The position numbers and the translations under genes are program-made. The notes beneath the pieces were generated by a model. That model made no database searches. It worked only from the letters and a program-made list of their open reading frames with translations, and was not told the origin of the DNA. A stretch of 64,000 bases of DNA, from positions 62,001-126,000 of the forward strand of contig NZ_VHIZ01000066.1 of NCBI RefSeq assembly GCF_006494375.1. The letters are read 5' to 3'. The stretch is from Pantoea anthophila (GTDB taxonomy: Bacteria > Pseudomonadota > Gammaproteobacteria > Enterobacterales > Enterobacteriaceae). This document shows positions 24,198 through 32,981 of this stretch, piece by piece (position 1 is the stretch's first letter; every line of letters begins with the position of its first letter).

Positions 24198-25184
24198 TTA
24201 CCAGCGCTGATGCACGTGGGGCGCGATCTTCTCCTGATAGAGCTGCTTCAGCGCCGCCATCGTTTCCGCAGAGAGCGCGTCAACGCCGCTGGCACGCGCA
24301 TTTGCTTCCGCCTGCTCGCGGTTTTTCGCACCGGGAATGACCACGCTGACATCGTCGTTCATCAGGATCCAGCGCAGCGCGAACAGGGCCATCGTGATGT
24401 CGCCCGGAACAAAGCGGCGAATCTCCTCAACCGCCTCCAGCGCCACCTCATAAGGCACGCCGGAAAAGGTCTCTCCTTTATCAAACGCTTCGCCATGACG
24501 GTTAAAAGTGCGGTGATCGTCAGCGGCAAACACGCTGTCGGCATGCATTTTGCCGGTCAGCAGGCCTGATGCCAGCGGCACACGGGCGATGATAGCCACA
24601 TCACGGCTTTTCGCCTCATGCAAAAGCCGTTCAGCCGGACGCTGGCGGAAAATGTTGTAAATCAGCTGAATGGACGCGACGTTGGGAAACTCCAGCGCCT
24701 TCAGACCCTCTTCGACTTTCTCAACGGATACGCCGTAGTGACGGATTTTTCCGGCGGCCACCATCTCATCCATCACCGCAAACACCTCCGGGCTGTAATA
24801 GACCTCGGTGGGCGGGCAGTGCAACTGGACCAGATCCAGCGTGTCGGTTTGCAGATTATCCCGCGAGCGGTCAATGAAATCGTTGAGGTTTTTCGCATTG
24901 TAGCCTTCAGCCACATTGGGAGAGAGGCGCCGCCCCAGTTTGGTAGCCACGAAAGGGCGTTCGCCGCCGCGCTGTTTCAGCACCTCGGCAATGATTTTTT
25001 CGGAGCGGCCATCGCCATAGACGTCGGCGGTATCGATAAAGGTGACGCCCGCATCCAGCGCGGCATGCAGTGCGGCTCTGGCATCCTCCAGGCTGACCTC
25101 TCCCCAGGTTCCGCCGATAGCCCAGGCGCCAAAGCCAATTTCAGAGACGCGCTGACCGGTACGGCCCAGTGTTCGTAGTTTCAT
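24198..25184 (-). CDS. Aldo/keto reductase
   Basis: This 328-residue TIM-barrel oxidoreductase is likely NADPH dependent. The catalytic tetrad residues are visible: FIDTADVYGDGRSE (Asp51, Tyr56), VATKLG (Lys81) and LVQLHCP (His122). The later VIPGAKNREQAEAN binds the cofactor phosphate. Members reduce aldehydes or sugar ketones; the substrate is not known. It converges on yhiN with a gap of 7 bases. Confidence 0.85.
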   Translation of the reverse strand: MKLRTLGRTGQRVSEIGFGAWAIGGTWGEVSLEDARAALHAALDAGVTFIDTADVYGDGRSEKIIAEVLKQRGGERPFVATKLGRRLSPNVAEGYNAKNLNDFIDRSRDNLQTDTLDLVQLHCPPTEVYYSPEVFAVMDEMVAAGKIRHYGVSVEKVEEGLKALEFPNVASIQLIYNIFRQRPAERLLHEAKSRDVAIIARVPLASGLLTGKMHADSVFAADDHRTFNRHGEAFDKGETFSGVPYEVALEAVEEIRRFVPGDITMALFALRWILMNDDVSVVIPGAKNREQAEANARASGVDALSAETMAALKQLYQEKIAPHVHQRW

Positions 25185-25477
25185 GCAAACTTTCCTCGAT
25201 GCGTTTCAGACAGGGTAAGAGTACGTGGATGACCCTTGAGCTTAGTCTTTCCTGGCCGGGAGAGCGCGCCGCGTCCCCGCAGCTCAATCCAACAGAGCAG
25301 GAGGCGTCTGCGACGCCAGGCCGCTGGTAACGTTGAGGTTTTCAGGAAAAAATCGCCGGAAACAACGCCTTGCCGCTTCGCTAATTAGCTGATTTTAAGA
25401 AATTTCCCCTGAAATTAATTGGGCGAGAGTGTGGATTCAGTCACATACTTCTTTTTTTGACTCACAAGTGGATCGCT

Positions 25478-25675
25478 ATGTTCAGGTTTATTAAGTCGGT
25501 CTTTGCCAGTCCCGAGAAATTTCTGCAGATCATGACCCGCCAGGATATCAACGACTCGATTGCCGAAGGTGAACGCATCATCATTGATGAAAACGGCAAT
25601 ATCTCGGTCAACACGCTGAGCGAGGAAGTCCACGAAGATTTTTCCCGCCATGTGAACGCGTTAAAGGGAGTCTGA
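25478..25675 (+). CDS. Small protein of unknown function, first of a two-gene unit
   Basis: From the ATG at 25478 this is a 65-residue, mostly hydrophilic protein (MFRFIKSVFASPEKFLQ start, then IIIDENGNISVN). It has no signal peptide. A TTG at 25457 is a poorer start. Its stop codon is one base from the GTG of the following membrane-protein gene, so they are translated as a unit. I do not recognise the family. Confidence 0.55.
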   Translation: MFRFIKSVFASPEKFLQIMTRQDINDSIAEGERIIIDENGNISVNTLSEEVHEDFSRHVNALKGV

Positions 25676-25676
25676 G

Positions 25677-26504
25677 GTGGGTACCGCAATATTCATGGTC
25701 CTGATGGTGAGTGGTTACTGGTACACCAGCCGCGATCTCAACAGCCGTTTTAAAATCCGCCGCTCATCAGGCTGGGACGTCTATTTCCTGGTCGCGCTGT
25801 ATGGCTGTATTTTTGTCCTGCAGGGGGTCTTTGCCACCGGCCTTGTCTGGCTGCTGCTGCTGGGCATCTCCGCGCTGGCAAATGCTGTTCAGGTCATACC
25901 GGGCGCCCATCTGAAGTGGCAGGTGGAGTTCATGAACTGGAGCTTTCTCGGCATCCAGGCTCCGGTTGTCATTATGCTGGCCTTCGCGATCCTGCTCTGT
26001 CTCTACCGCTCCAACTGGGCGGGCAGCGCACGGCTGAACGTTTCAGGCCGTAAAGATCTCTATCAGCGGCTCTCCCGATCTAACGGTGTGGAGCAACTGC
26101 TGTTTCAGTGCATGGAAGAGGGTGAACTGGCGTGGATCACGCTGAAGTCCCGCCGCATCTACATCGGCATGGTTCACGCCTCCACGTTCGAATATGAGAG
26201 CACCAAAAACATTGTGCTGATTCCGATGCTGAGCGGCTATCGCGACAGCAAGACGCTGAAGCTGGCGGTGGAGCACAACTACAGCAAATGGTATGCCGAG
26301 CATGGCATTACGCTCGACTCGACACCGAAAGATGCGATGTCGTTTCGTAAGGTGATCATGGTTGATCAGATTGAAAGCCTGTCACTGTTCGATCCGGCCA
26401 GCGCCACGGCGCTCTCAATGGGCCATCCCCAGGAAGTGGAGAAGAGCCAGGGGAACGAGAACGGCGACAGTCCGGATGATAAAAGCCGGGACACACAGGG
26501 ATAA
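25677..26504 (+). CDS. Membrane protein of unknown function with cytoplasmic domain
   Basis: The 275-residue product has an N-terminal hydrophobic segment (2-16), further segments at about 34-72 and 90-111, and then a soluble domain of about 160 residues. That domain contains LAWITLKSRRIYIGMVHAS and a charged, disordered tail. The start is GTG at 25677 with AAGGGAG ten bases before it. It is coupled to the preceding 65-residue gene and converges on the HsdR_N nuclease gene. I do not recognise a domain; a sensor or transport accessory is possible but unsupported. Confidence 0.6.
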   Translation: MGTAIFMVLMVSGYWYTSRDLNSRFKIRRSSGWDVYFLVALYGCIFVLQGVFATGLVWLLLLGISALANAVQVIPGAHLKWQVEFMNWSFLGIQAPVVIMLAFAILLCLYRSNWAGSARLNVSGRKDLYQRLSRSNGVEQLLFQCMEEGELAWITLKSRRIYIGMVHASTFEYESTKNIVLIPMLSGYRDSKTLKLAVEHNYSKWYAEHGITLDSTPKDAMSFRKVIMVDQIESLSLFDPASATALSMGHPQEVEKSQGNENGDSPDDKSRDTQG

Positions 26505-26507
26505 GTA

Positions 26508-26530
26508 AAGCCAGGAAAACATCCTGGCTT
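26508..26530. terminator. Stem-loop between the membrane protein and nuclease genes
   Basis: AAGCCAGGA pairs with TCCTGGCTT across a five-base loop, between two convergent genes. No long T-tract is present. Confidence 0.55.
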
Positions 26531-26537
26531 CCTGAGG

Positions 26538-27620
26538 TTAACTGTATTGCTGTGCGGTCTCTCTTAACAGATCGGTAAAGTTGTAGATATCGTTTAGCAA
26601 TGTTATCGGATGGCGGGTCTCTTTCTTCTCGCCATCAAACAACCCGATATAAAGCTGGCTCCGATTGAAATGAAGGCGGCAAATCGGCTTACGATTATTG
26701 TCGTCAATCAAAATGCCAAAATAGCTTTGGGTATCGCGAAAAGTGATACGTTGAGGTTCAATAACTTTTCTGATTATCGATTTTACGATATGAAATCCCT
26801 CAATTTCCATTTCAGTAGTAACGATGTTACTACTGTCTGCCTCACTTTTTTCGTCAGTACTGCTTTTGGAAATATCGGCACTGGATTGAGTTGATACCAT
26901 GGTTCCGCCACTAATTGCCGACTTGAGTCGTTCGTTCACCTGATCATTGAGCCACTGTGTAGCAGCCTTTTTAGTCAGAACAGAAAATTGTTCTCTGACT
27001 TTTTGTGTGAGTATGCCGTCATAAACACGTGAGGCAAAAAGCTTAACGAAGTCCTCATCGGGTTCGCTGAATTGACTGGAAATCATCTTTTTTATCTGGC
27101 TGATGAATTTAAGCTCACCGGCTGCACTGACAATCGAATCAACATCAAAAGCCGTTTTAGTTAGTTTAACCAGTTCTGGCACTACGTGTTCGTCAATATC
27201 CAACAAATCCAGTTCTAAAAAAGGCTTCTCGTCCATTTTGTTTGGTGCATCGAGATCGGTAAAGAATTTATAAAGCTGGCCATTTGTTAAGATAGAAATC
27301 CGGGCATTAGTCACATGAAAGTAACGGAACAGCTGCGAAGCATGTTTAACATTCAAAGGCTCGCCAATTTTTTTACATTCAATCAGGATTTGAATTTCAC
27401 CGCCCTTAGAAATGGCGTAATCAATCTTCTCACCTTTTTTTGTTCCGACATCACAAATGAACTCAGGTATAACTTCTGTGGGATCAAAAACATCATATCC
27501 CAGTATCTGGCTGATGAAGGGCATGACAAAAGCGCTTTTAGTAGCTTCTTCTGTCTGAATAATTGCTGCCTGTTGCTGAATCTTAGCTGATAGACCATTG
27601 AGGTTATTGAAAATATCCAT
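26538..27620 (-). CDS. Orphan HsdR N-terminal-like nuclease domain protein
   Basis: The 360-residue protein resembles the N-terminal nuclease domain of type I restriction R subunits (HSDR_N). It has the PD-(D/E)xK core KIDYAI (Asp67) followed by ILIECKK (Glu81, Lys83), with LFRYFHVTNARISILTNG after it. A low-complexity Ser-rich linker (about 240-265) leads to a C-terminal domain of about 85 residues. It has no helicase or methylase partner. The gene and its upstream region are clearly A+T-richer than the neighbours, which suggests horizontal acquisition. A defence role against foreign DNA is possible but is inference. Confidence 0.72.
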   Translation of the reverse strand: MDIFNNLNGLSAKIQQQAAIIQTEEATKSAFVMPFISQILGYDVFDPTEVIPEFICDVGTKKGEKIDYAISKGGEIQILIECKKIGEPLNVKHASQLFRYFHVTNARISILTNGQLYKFFTDLDAPNKMDEKPFLELDLLDIDEHVVPELVKLTKTAFDVDSIVSAAGELKFISQIKKMISSQFSEPDEDFVKLFASRVYDGILTQKVREQFSVLTKKAATQWLNDQVNERLKSAISGGTMVSTQSSADISKSSTDEKSEADSSNIVTTEMEIEGFHIVKSIIRKVIEPQRITFRDTQSYFGILIDDNNRKPICRLHFNRSQLYIGLFDGEKKETRHPITLLNDIYNFTDLLRETAQQYS

Positions 27621-28129
27621 TGCTCACCCTGTTTCTGTTCGGCCTGAGCCGTGTGTTTGGACTTCATTAGCTTGTGTAATGAAGTTGCCGGGATGTAAAA
27701 GGATTGGGTTTGTTTTTTCTTATATTAATCAGATTGTTGATAAAGTTAGGTTATGTCGAGCCTTTCCTTAACTTCAGAATAAAGTAAGAAAAAATTATCA
27801 GAAAAAAATGAAGTTGGCTATTTAGTGATCATCGAAACGAGGTTTTTTCGCAAGAGTTGTTGAGATGAATGGAGGATTTGCCGGATTGATCCAGTATAAG
27901 TGCCAGGCCTTCATTCAGTCCCCACTAAAACATACACTCAGCCGCTACCCGATGGCGGCTTGATGCGCATTGCAATATGCGTAGCAATACTTTTTTGACA
28001 GAGGCAACCTCCTCTGCCAGCAGTGAAAAGTTACCTGACGTGCGGTGGCCCGGCGAAAAAGCACGGCGGGCCGCGCTCTGCGCCGATTTGCCGTTAAGCT
28101 TGTGATGAGACCACTAACGAGGAGTGAAT
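27621..28129. other. A+T-rich intergenic stretch upstream of the nuclease gene
   Basis: These 509 bases hold no convincing gene. The half next to the nuclease gene is A+T-rich and looks like part of the acquired segment. A weak hairpin, ATTGC/GCAAT then CTTTTTT, lies near 27969-27996. Normal G+C returns from about 28020. Confidence 0.5.
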
Positions 28130-28807
28130 ATGGCTCAGCAAAATAAGGTACTGATTATCGGCGCCTCACGCGGTATCGGCCTGGCGGTGGCGCAGGCGTT
28201 CGCCGGACAGGGCTGGCAGGTTACGGCCACCCATCGCAGCGGCATCCCGGCGCAGGGCAACCGGCCCGAAATCCGCTGGCACGCGCTGGATATGACCCAG
28301 GCATCAGCGGTGGAAGAGCTGGCTGGGCAGCTCACCGGTGAGGGGTTCGATGCCATTCTGATTAATGCCGGCATTTCCGGGCCGTCGCACCAGACCCTGT
28401 CGCAGAGTGACGATCAGGAACTGGCGCAGCTCTTCCTGACCAATGCCATCGCGCCGGTACGCAGCGCAGAAATATTACTGCCACTGCTGAAGCCGAGTGG
28501 TGTGCTGGCACTGACCTCCTCCCAGCTCGGCAGCCTGAATGAAAACCCGGATGCGCAGATGCCGATTTATGCTGCCAGCAAAGCGGCACTGAACATGTTA
28601 AGCCGCACCCTGACCGCTGCTGTGGACGCGCAGGGCGGAACGCTGCTGACGCTGCATCCCGGCTGGGTAAAAACCGACATGGGTGGCGAAAGCGCGCCCC
28701 TGACGGCAGAAGAGAGCGCAGAAGGTATCGTCCGGCAGCTGACCCACTGGCGCGGTCGTGGAGGACATCACTACGTCGATTACGCCGGCCAGTCATTGCA
28801 GTGGTAA
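28130..28807 (+). CDS. Short-chain dehydrogenase/reductase
   Basis: The 225-residue SDR enzyme has the cofactor motif GASRGIG, the NAG motif in LINAGISG, and the catalytic YxxxK in PIYAASKAAL with the serine in ALTSSQLGS. The substrate is not known. GAGGAG five bases before the ATG at 28130 makes it a better start than the GTG at 28124. It converges on galP. Confidence 0.85.
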   Translation: MAQQNKVLIIGASRGIGLAVAQAFAGQGWQVTATHRSGIPAQGNRPEIRWHALDMTQASAVEELAGQLTGEGFDAILINAGISGPSHQTLSQSDDQELAQLFLTNAIAPVRSAEILLPLLKPSGVLALTSSQLGSLNENPDAQMPIYAASKAALNMLSRTLTAAVDAQGGTLLTLHPGWVKTDMGGESAPLTAEESAEGIVRQLTHWRGRGGHHYVDYAGQSLQW

Positions 28808-28822
28808 GCCGCGTCGGGGCGG

Positions 28823-30211
28823 TTACGCCCCGATATCACGCAGCGCTTTGCCCTTCATCAGATTGCGTTCGATGTGCTCCAGCGTCACATGTTTGGTCTC
28901 CGGCACCAGCATCATCGTCAGCACGATAAACACCAGATTCAGCGCGCCGTAGAACCAGAAGGTGTTGGCATTCCCCAGTTGATCGAGCAGGGTGAGGAAG
29001 GTTGCCCCTACAATCATGTTGCCGACCCAGTTGGTGGTCGTGGAGGCGGTAATCCCGAAGTCACGCCCTTTCAGCGGCTGGATCTCGGAACAGAGCAGCC
29101 AGACAACCGGACCGGCTGCCATCGCAAAGCCCACGATAAACATCAGCAGCATCGCCACCGCAAAATATTTGCGGAAGTCGGTCTCAACGCCGATGTGCAG
29201 CAGCGTGCCCAGCACCCCCATCCCCACGGCCATCACCAGAAAGCTGGTGGTAAGCATGGGTTTGCGGCCCCAGCGATCCACAAAGAAGATGGCAATCAGC
29301 GTCGCCAGCATGTTGACCAGCCCGACAATCACCGTGCCCCACATCTGCTCACTGGTGCTGGAGAACCCGGCGATGTTGAAGATTTTAGGGGCGTAATACA
29401 TCACGACGTTCATGCCGGTAAACTGCTGCATCACCTGCAACAGCATGCCGAGCCACACCGCGCGGCGGAAATTGCCATTCGAGCGGAACAGTGACCAGCC
29501 GCGCTGCTTCACCTGCAGGCTTTCCCGGATCTCCTCCAGCTCCTCACGGGCCTGCTCGCTGCTGTTACGCAGCCGGTCCAGAACCCGCTGCGCCTCATTA
29601 AACCGACCGTGTGCCGCCAGCCAGCGCGGGCTGTTGGGCAGAAAAAGCACGCCGATAAACAGGATCACCGCCGGAATCGCGATGACCCCGAGCATGCCGC
29701 GCCAGTTACCGCTGTAGCTGAAAGCCGTGTCGGAGAGATAGGCCACCACGATGCCGGTGGTCAGCATCAGCTGATACATGGAGATCATTGAGCCGCGAAT
29801 ACGCTCAGGCGCAATCTCGGCCAGATAGAGCGGCGCGGTGTAGGAGGCGATGCCTACCGCCAGGCCCAGAATCACGCGCGCACAGACCAGCGAGGTCACA
29901 TCCGGTGAGAAGGCTGACCAGAGCGAGCCAATCACAAACAGCGTCGCGCCTGCCAGCATACTTTTCTTGCGTCCCAGCTTTGATGACATCCAGCCCGCCG
30001 CCAGCGCACCCAGCGCCGCGCCAAACATCATCGAACTGACCACCCACTCCTGCTGATGGTTGGTGATCTGCAAATCCTTCGCCAGAAAAGGCAGGGCACC
30101 GGCGATGACGCCAATATCCAGGCCAAACAGCAGGCCGGACAGCGCAGCCATAAAACAGACGAACCAGGTAAAACGGTTCTGCGTACTTCCCGATTTTTTT
30201 GCCGCGCCCAT
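28823..30211 (-). CDS. galP: Galactose/glucose:proton symporter
   Basis: This MFS sugar porter has twelve membrane segments and matches E. coli GalP over its length, including GLLFGLDIGVIAGALPF, VDRWGRKP and the C-terminal VPETKHVTLEHIERNLMKG. The homologous start is the ATG at 30211 (462 residues). It brings in galactose, and to some extent glucose, with protons. A strong CRP site lies about 66 bases upstream. Confidence 0.9.
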   Translation of the reverse strand: MGAAKKSGSTQNRFTWFVCFMAALSGLLFGLDIGVIAGALPFLAKDLQITNHQQEWVVSSMMFGAALGALAAGWMSSKLGRKKSMLAGATLFVIGSLWSAFSPDVTSLVCARVILGLAVGIASYTAPLYLAEIAPERIRGSMISMYQLMLTTGIVVAYLSDTAFSYSGNWRGMLGVIAIPAVILFIGVLFLPNSPRWLAAHGRFNEAQRVLDRLRNSSEQAREELEEIRESLQVKQRGWSLFRSNGNFRRAVWLGMLLQVMQQFTGMNVVMYYAPKIFNIAGFSSTSEQMWGTVIVGLVNMLATLIAIFFVDRWGRKPMLTTSFLVMAVGMGVLGTLLHIGVETDFRKYFAVAMLLMFIVGFAMAAGPVVWLLCSEIQPLKGRDFGITASTTTNWVGNMIVGATFLTLLDQLGNANTFWFYGALNLVFIVLTMMLVPETKHVTLEHIERNLMKGKALRDIGA

Positions 30212-30276
30212 GCGAGTCTCCTTGCGGTAGTCCAGTGTCAACATTGTTAATGTTATGTAAACATAGTCGACGTCAG

Positions 30277-30292
30277 TGTGTTGCCGATCACA
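30277..30292 (-). promoter_or_regulatory. CRP binding site upstream of galP
   Basis: TGTGT-N6-TCACA matches nine of the ten conserved CRP bases, and A/T-leaning flanks extend it. galP is CRP-activated in E. coli. A small palindrome, TATGT-AA-ACATA (30254-30265), lies between it and the start and may bind another regulator. Confidence 0.65.
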
Positions 30293-30472
30293 CTTCCGAC
30301 CACTGTTACCGCTCAGTCAGACAGAGCCGCAAAATAAAGCATGAGATATCAACGGGGTGGCGACGAAGGCAAAACAGGGGCAGGGGCACGATTACACAAA
30401 GCCGCGCAGATTTTGCAACTCGTCACCGGCGGCATTACACTGCCGCTTTCCTGCTATTGATTGAAGGTGTTT

Positions 30473-31129
30473 ATGTCTGAACCTTTCCAGCGTCAGCCGC
30501 TGCCTCTGCCGGGCGGTCACAATAAAGTCCTGCTGCACTCCTGCTGCGCCCCCTGTTCGGGTGAAGTGATGGAAGCGATGCTGGCATCCGGCATTGATTA
30601 CACGATCTATTTCTACAACCCGAATATTCATCCGCTCAAAGAGTATGAGCTGCGCAAAGAGGAGAATATTCGTTTTGCTGAAAAATTTGGCGTGCCGTTT
30701 GTTGATGCTGACTACGACCGGGATAACTGGTTTGAGCGGGCGCGCGGTCTGGAGTGGTCGCCGGAGCGCGGTGAACGCTGCACCATGTGCTTTGATATGC
30801 GCTTTGAGCGAACCGCGCTCTATGCGCATGAAAATGGCTTTCCCGTTATGACCAGCTGTCTGGGGATTTCACGCTGGAAAGACATGAAGCAGATTAACAG
30901 CTGCGGTGTCCGTGCAGCGGCCGCTTATCCCGATCTGCTCTACTGGGAATTTAACTGGCGTAAAGGTGGCGGGTCGGCCCGCATGATTGAAATCAGCAAG
31001 CGCGAAAGTTTCTATCAGCAGGAATATTGCGGCTGTGTCTATTCACTGCGCGACACCAATCGTCATCGCGTTGCTCAGGGACGTGAGCGGATTCAGATTG
31101 GTGTGCAGTATTATCAGCCGGATGAGTGA
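30473..31129 (+). CDS. queH: Epoxyqueuosine reductase QueH
   Basis: The 218-residue protein belongs to the QueH (DUF208) family, which performs the last step of queuosine synthesis in tRNA, reducing epoxyqueuosine. Its cysteine clusters are intact: HSCCAPCSG near the N-terminus, CTMC in the middle (with CFDMRFERTA), and CGCVYS near the end; these hold an iron-sulphur cluster and a metal ion. Most enterics use the unrelated QueG, so QueH is a less usual choice here. The ATG at 30473 has GAAGG before it. It is divergent from galP. Confidence 0.9.
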   Translation: MSEPFQRQPLPLPGGHNKVLLHSCCAPCSGEVMEAMLASGIDYTIYFYNPNIHPLKEYELRKEENIRFAEKFGVPFVDADYDRDNWFERARGLEWSPERGERCTMCFDMRFERTALYAHENGFPVMTSCLGISRWKDMKQINSCGVRAAAAYPDLLYWEFNWRKGGGSARMIEISKRESFYQQEYCGCVYSLRDTNRHRVAQGRERIQIGVQYYQPDE

Positions 31130-31633
31130 TTAACCGGCATCGCGGAAAGTGTCGGCCTGCGCATAACCGCGTGCCGGGCGCGTAACAGGGCGCACCGTGA
31201 CGGCACAGCGCGGCTGAATCTCCGCGTCGGGCCGCGCGTAGCCGCACAGGGCACAGGGATTCTGCGCGTCTGCCAGCGCTGTGCTGCTCCCATTACTCAG
31301 CGGACGCTTGCGGCAGGCGCTCGGCGTGCAGCCCATCATCTGTTTGAAAGAGCGGGTAAAGGATTGCTGGCTTTCAAAATGGTATTTCAGCGCCAGGCTG
31401 ATAATGGGTGTACGGCTGTTTTTTAAATCATGAATACAGGCGTTAAGCTTTTTTCTGCGGATATAGCGCGCCAGTGTTTCATTATGATAGCGGGCAAAAA
31501 GTTTCTGCAGATACCATTTGGAATAACCCGCCTTTTCCGAAATATCATCAATACTTAAACGCTGATCGAGATTGTGATTAATCCACTCAGTGATGGAGAC
31601 AATTACGCTTTCATTATATTTATTGTCGTTCAT
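31130..31633 (-). CDS. AraC-family regulator, MarA/RamA-like, with C-terminal extension
   Basis: Residues 10-110 form a two-helix-turn-helix DNA-binding domain like MarA, SoxS and RamA (GYSKWYLQKLFARYH; ALKYHFESQQSFTRSFKQ). Such small regulators control efflux and stress genes. About 55 residues follow that are not in MarA or RamA, with CALC (127-130), a further Cys143 and two GYAR/GYAQ-like stretches. The start at ATG 31633 has GGGGGTG close upstream. The gene converges on queH and is only one base from its stop. Confidence 0.78.
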   Translation of the reverse strand: MNDNKYNESVIVSITEWINHNLDQRLSIDDISEKAGYSKWYLQKLFARYHNETLARYIRRKKLNACIHDLKNSRTPIISLALKYHFESQQSFTRSFKQMMGCTPSACRKRPLSNGSSTALADAQNPCALCGYARPDAEIQPRCAVTVRPVTRPARGYAQADTFRDAG

Positions 31634-31932
31634 AGGCACCCCCCGTTTAACGTGCGGGCATTCTGAATTATTTATCTTAATGTGCTTATTCTTTGCGTAA
31701 AGATTCTTCAGGATTTGAATCGCAACCTCTCATGAGGTTCATTTAAACGGTGCTTATTAATAAATAAGATGAGATGTAATTAATCTGTTGGTTTTTTTGG
31801 CGGAATAAGGCGGCAACCGGCGCGGATGCAGCGCCAGCCCGGATGAGCACTTCGCCACCGCACAGCGCATCAATAGATTTTTTTCCGCGACCTGCCAGGC
31901 TTACGACTCACCTTTAACCTGGAGAATCCCGG

Positions 31933-32955
31933 ATGGGCCCGACATTTCTGCTGAAGAAACCGCTTGCTGTGCTGCTGACCTCGCTGGCCTTGCTGACCTC
32001 TCTCCCCACCCGTGCCGCCACAACCTATGGCGAACAGCTGGAAGGCTTTCAATACCCTTATCCTCTGCACCATTTTGATTTTTTATCGCAGCAGCAGTCG
32101 CTCAGCATGGGCTATATGGATGTGAAACCCGTCGCGCGTGCCAACGGGAAAACCGTGGTGCTGATGCACGGTAAAAACTTCTGTGGTGCCACCTGGGAAG
32201 AGACCATCCGTGCCCTCAGTCAGCAGGGATACCGCGTTATCGCGCCCGATCAGATTGGCTTCTGTAGCGCCACCAAACCCGCCCGCTATCAGTACAGCTT
32301 TCAGCAGCTGGCCGACAATACGCATCAGCTGCTTGCCCGGCTGGGTGTGGAGAAGGCGGTAATTGTGGGTCACTCCACCGGCGGGATGCTGGCGACGCGC
32401 TATGCGCTGATGTACCCGCAGCAGACGCAGAAGCTGGTGCTGGTTAATCCGATAGGGCTGGAAGACTGGAAAGCGAAAGGGGCGCCGTGGCGTTCCGTCG
32501 ATCAGTGGTATCAGCGGGAACTCAGGCTCAGCGCAGAGGGCATTAAGAAGTATGAGCAGCAGACCTACTACGCGGGCCGCTGGAAACCTGAATATGACAA
32601 ATGGGTCGATATGCTGGCCGGACTCAACAGCGGGCCGGGGCATGAGAAGGTGGCGTGGAACTCCGCCTTAATCTACGACATGATTTTCACGCAGCCGGTG
32701 TTTTATGAGTTCGGCGATCTGAAGGTGCCGACCACGCTGATGATCGGCATGTCTGACACCACGGCTATCGGCAGCGATATCGCCCCGCCGGCGGTGAAAG
32801 CGCGGCTGGGCGATTACAGGGTGCTCGGTAAAGCGGTCGCAAAACGCATTCCGGGGGCGCGGCTGATTGAGTTTCCGGGCCTGGGGCACGCGCCGCAAAT
32901 GGAAGAGCCTGCAAAGTTTAATCAGACCCTGCTCGACGATCTGGCGCGTCCCTGA
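31933..32955 (+). CDS. Exported alpha/beta hydrolase
   Basis: The 340-residue protein has a Sec signal peptide of about 28 residues (cut near PTRAA) and an alpha/beta-hydrolase fold. The nucleophile elbow is GHSTGG, the oxyanion region VVLMHGKNF, and the catalytic histidine lies in GLGHAPQ near the C-terminus. The fold resembles epoxide hydrolases and proline iminopeptidase-like enzymes; the substrate is unknown. TGGAG lies before the ATG. It is followed by a convergent GGDEF gene. Confidence 0.8.
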   Translation: MGPTFLLKKPLAVLLTSLALLTSLPTRAATTYGEQLEGFQYPYPLHHFDFLSQQQSLSMGYMDVKPVARANGKTVVLMHGKNFCGATWEETIRALSQQGYRVIAPDQIGFCSATKPARYQYSFQQLADNTHQLLARLGVEKAVIVGHSTGGMLATRYALMYPQQTQKLVLVNPIGLEDWKAKGAPWRSVDQWYQRELRLSAEGIKKYEQQTYYAGRWKPEYDKWVDMLAGLNSGPGHEKVAWNSALIYDMIFTQPVFYEFGDLKVPTTLMIGMSDTTAIGSDIAPPAVKARLGDYRVLGKAVAKRIPGARLIEFPGLGHAPQMEEPAKFNQTLLDDLARP

Positions 32956-32959
32956 CCCT

Positions 32960-32979
32960 TCAGCCGCGGCGGCGGCTGA
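32960..32979. terminator. Stem-loop between hydrolase and GGDEF genes
   Basis: TCAGCCGC pairs with GCGGCTGA across a four-base loop between convergent genes. No T-tract is present. Confidence 0.5.
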
Positions 32980-32981
32980 GG

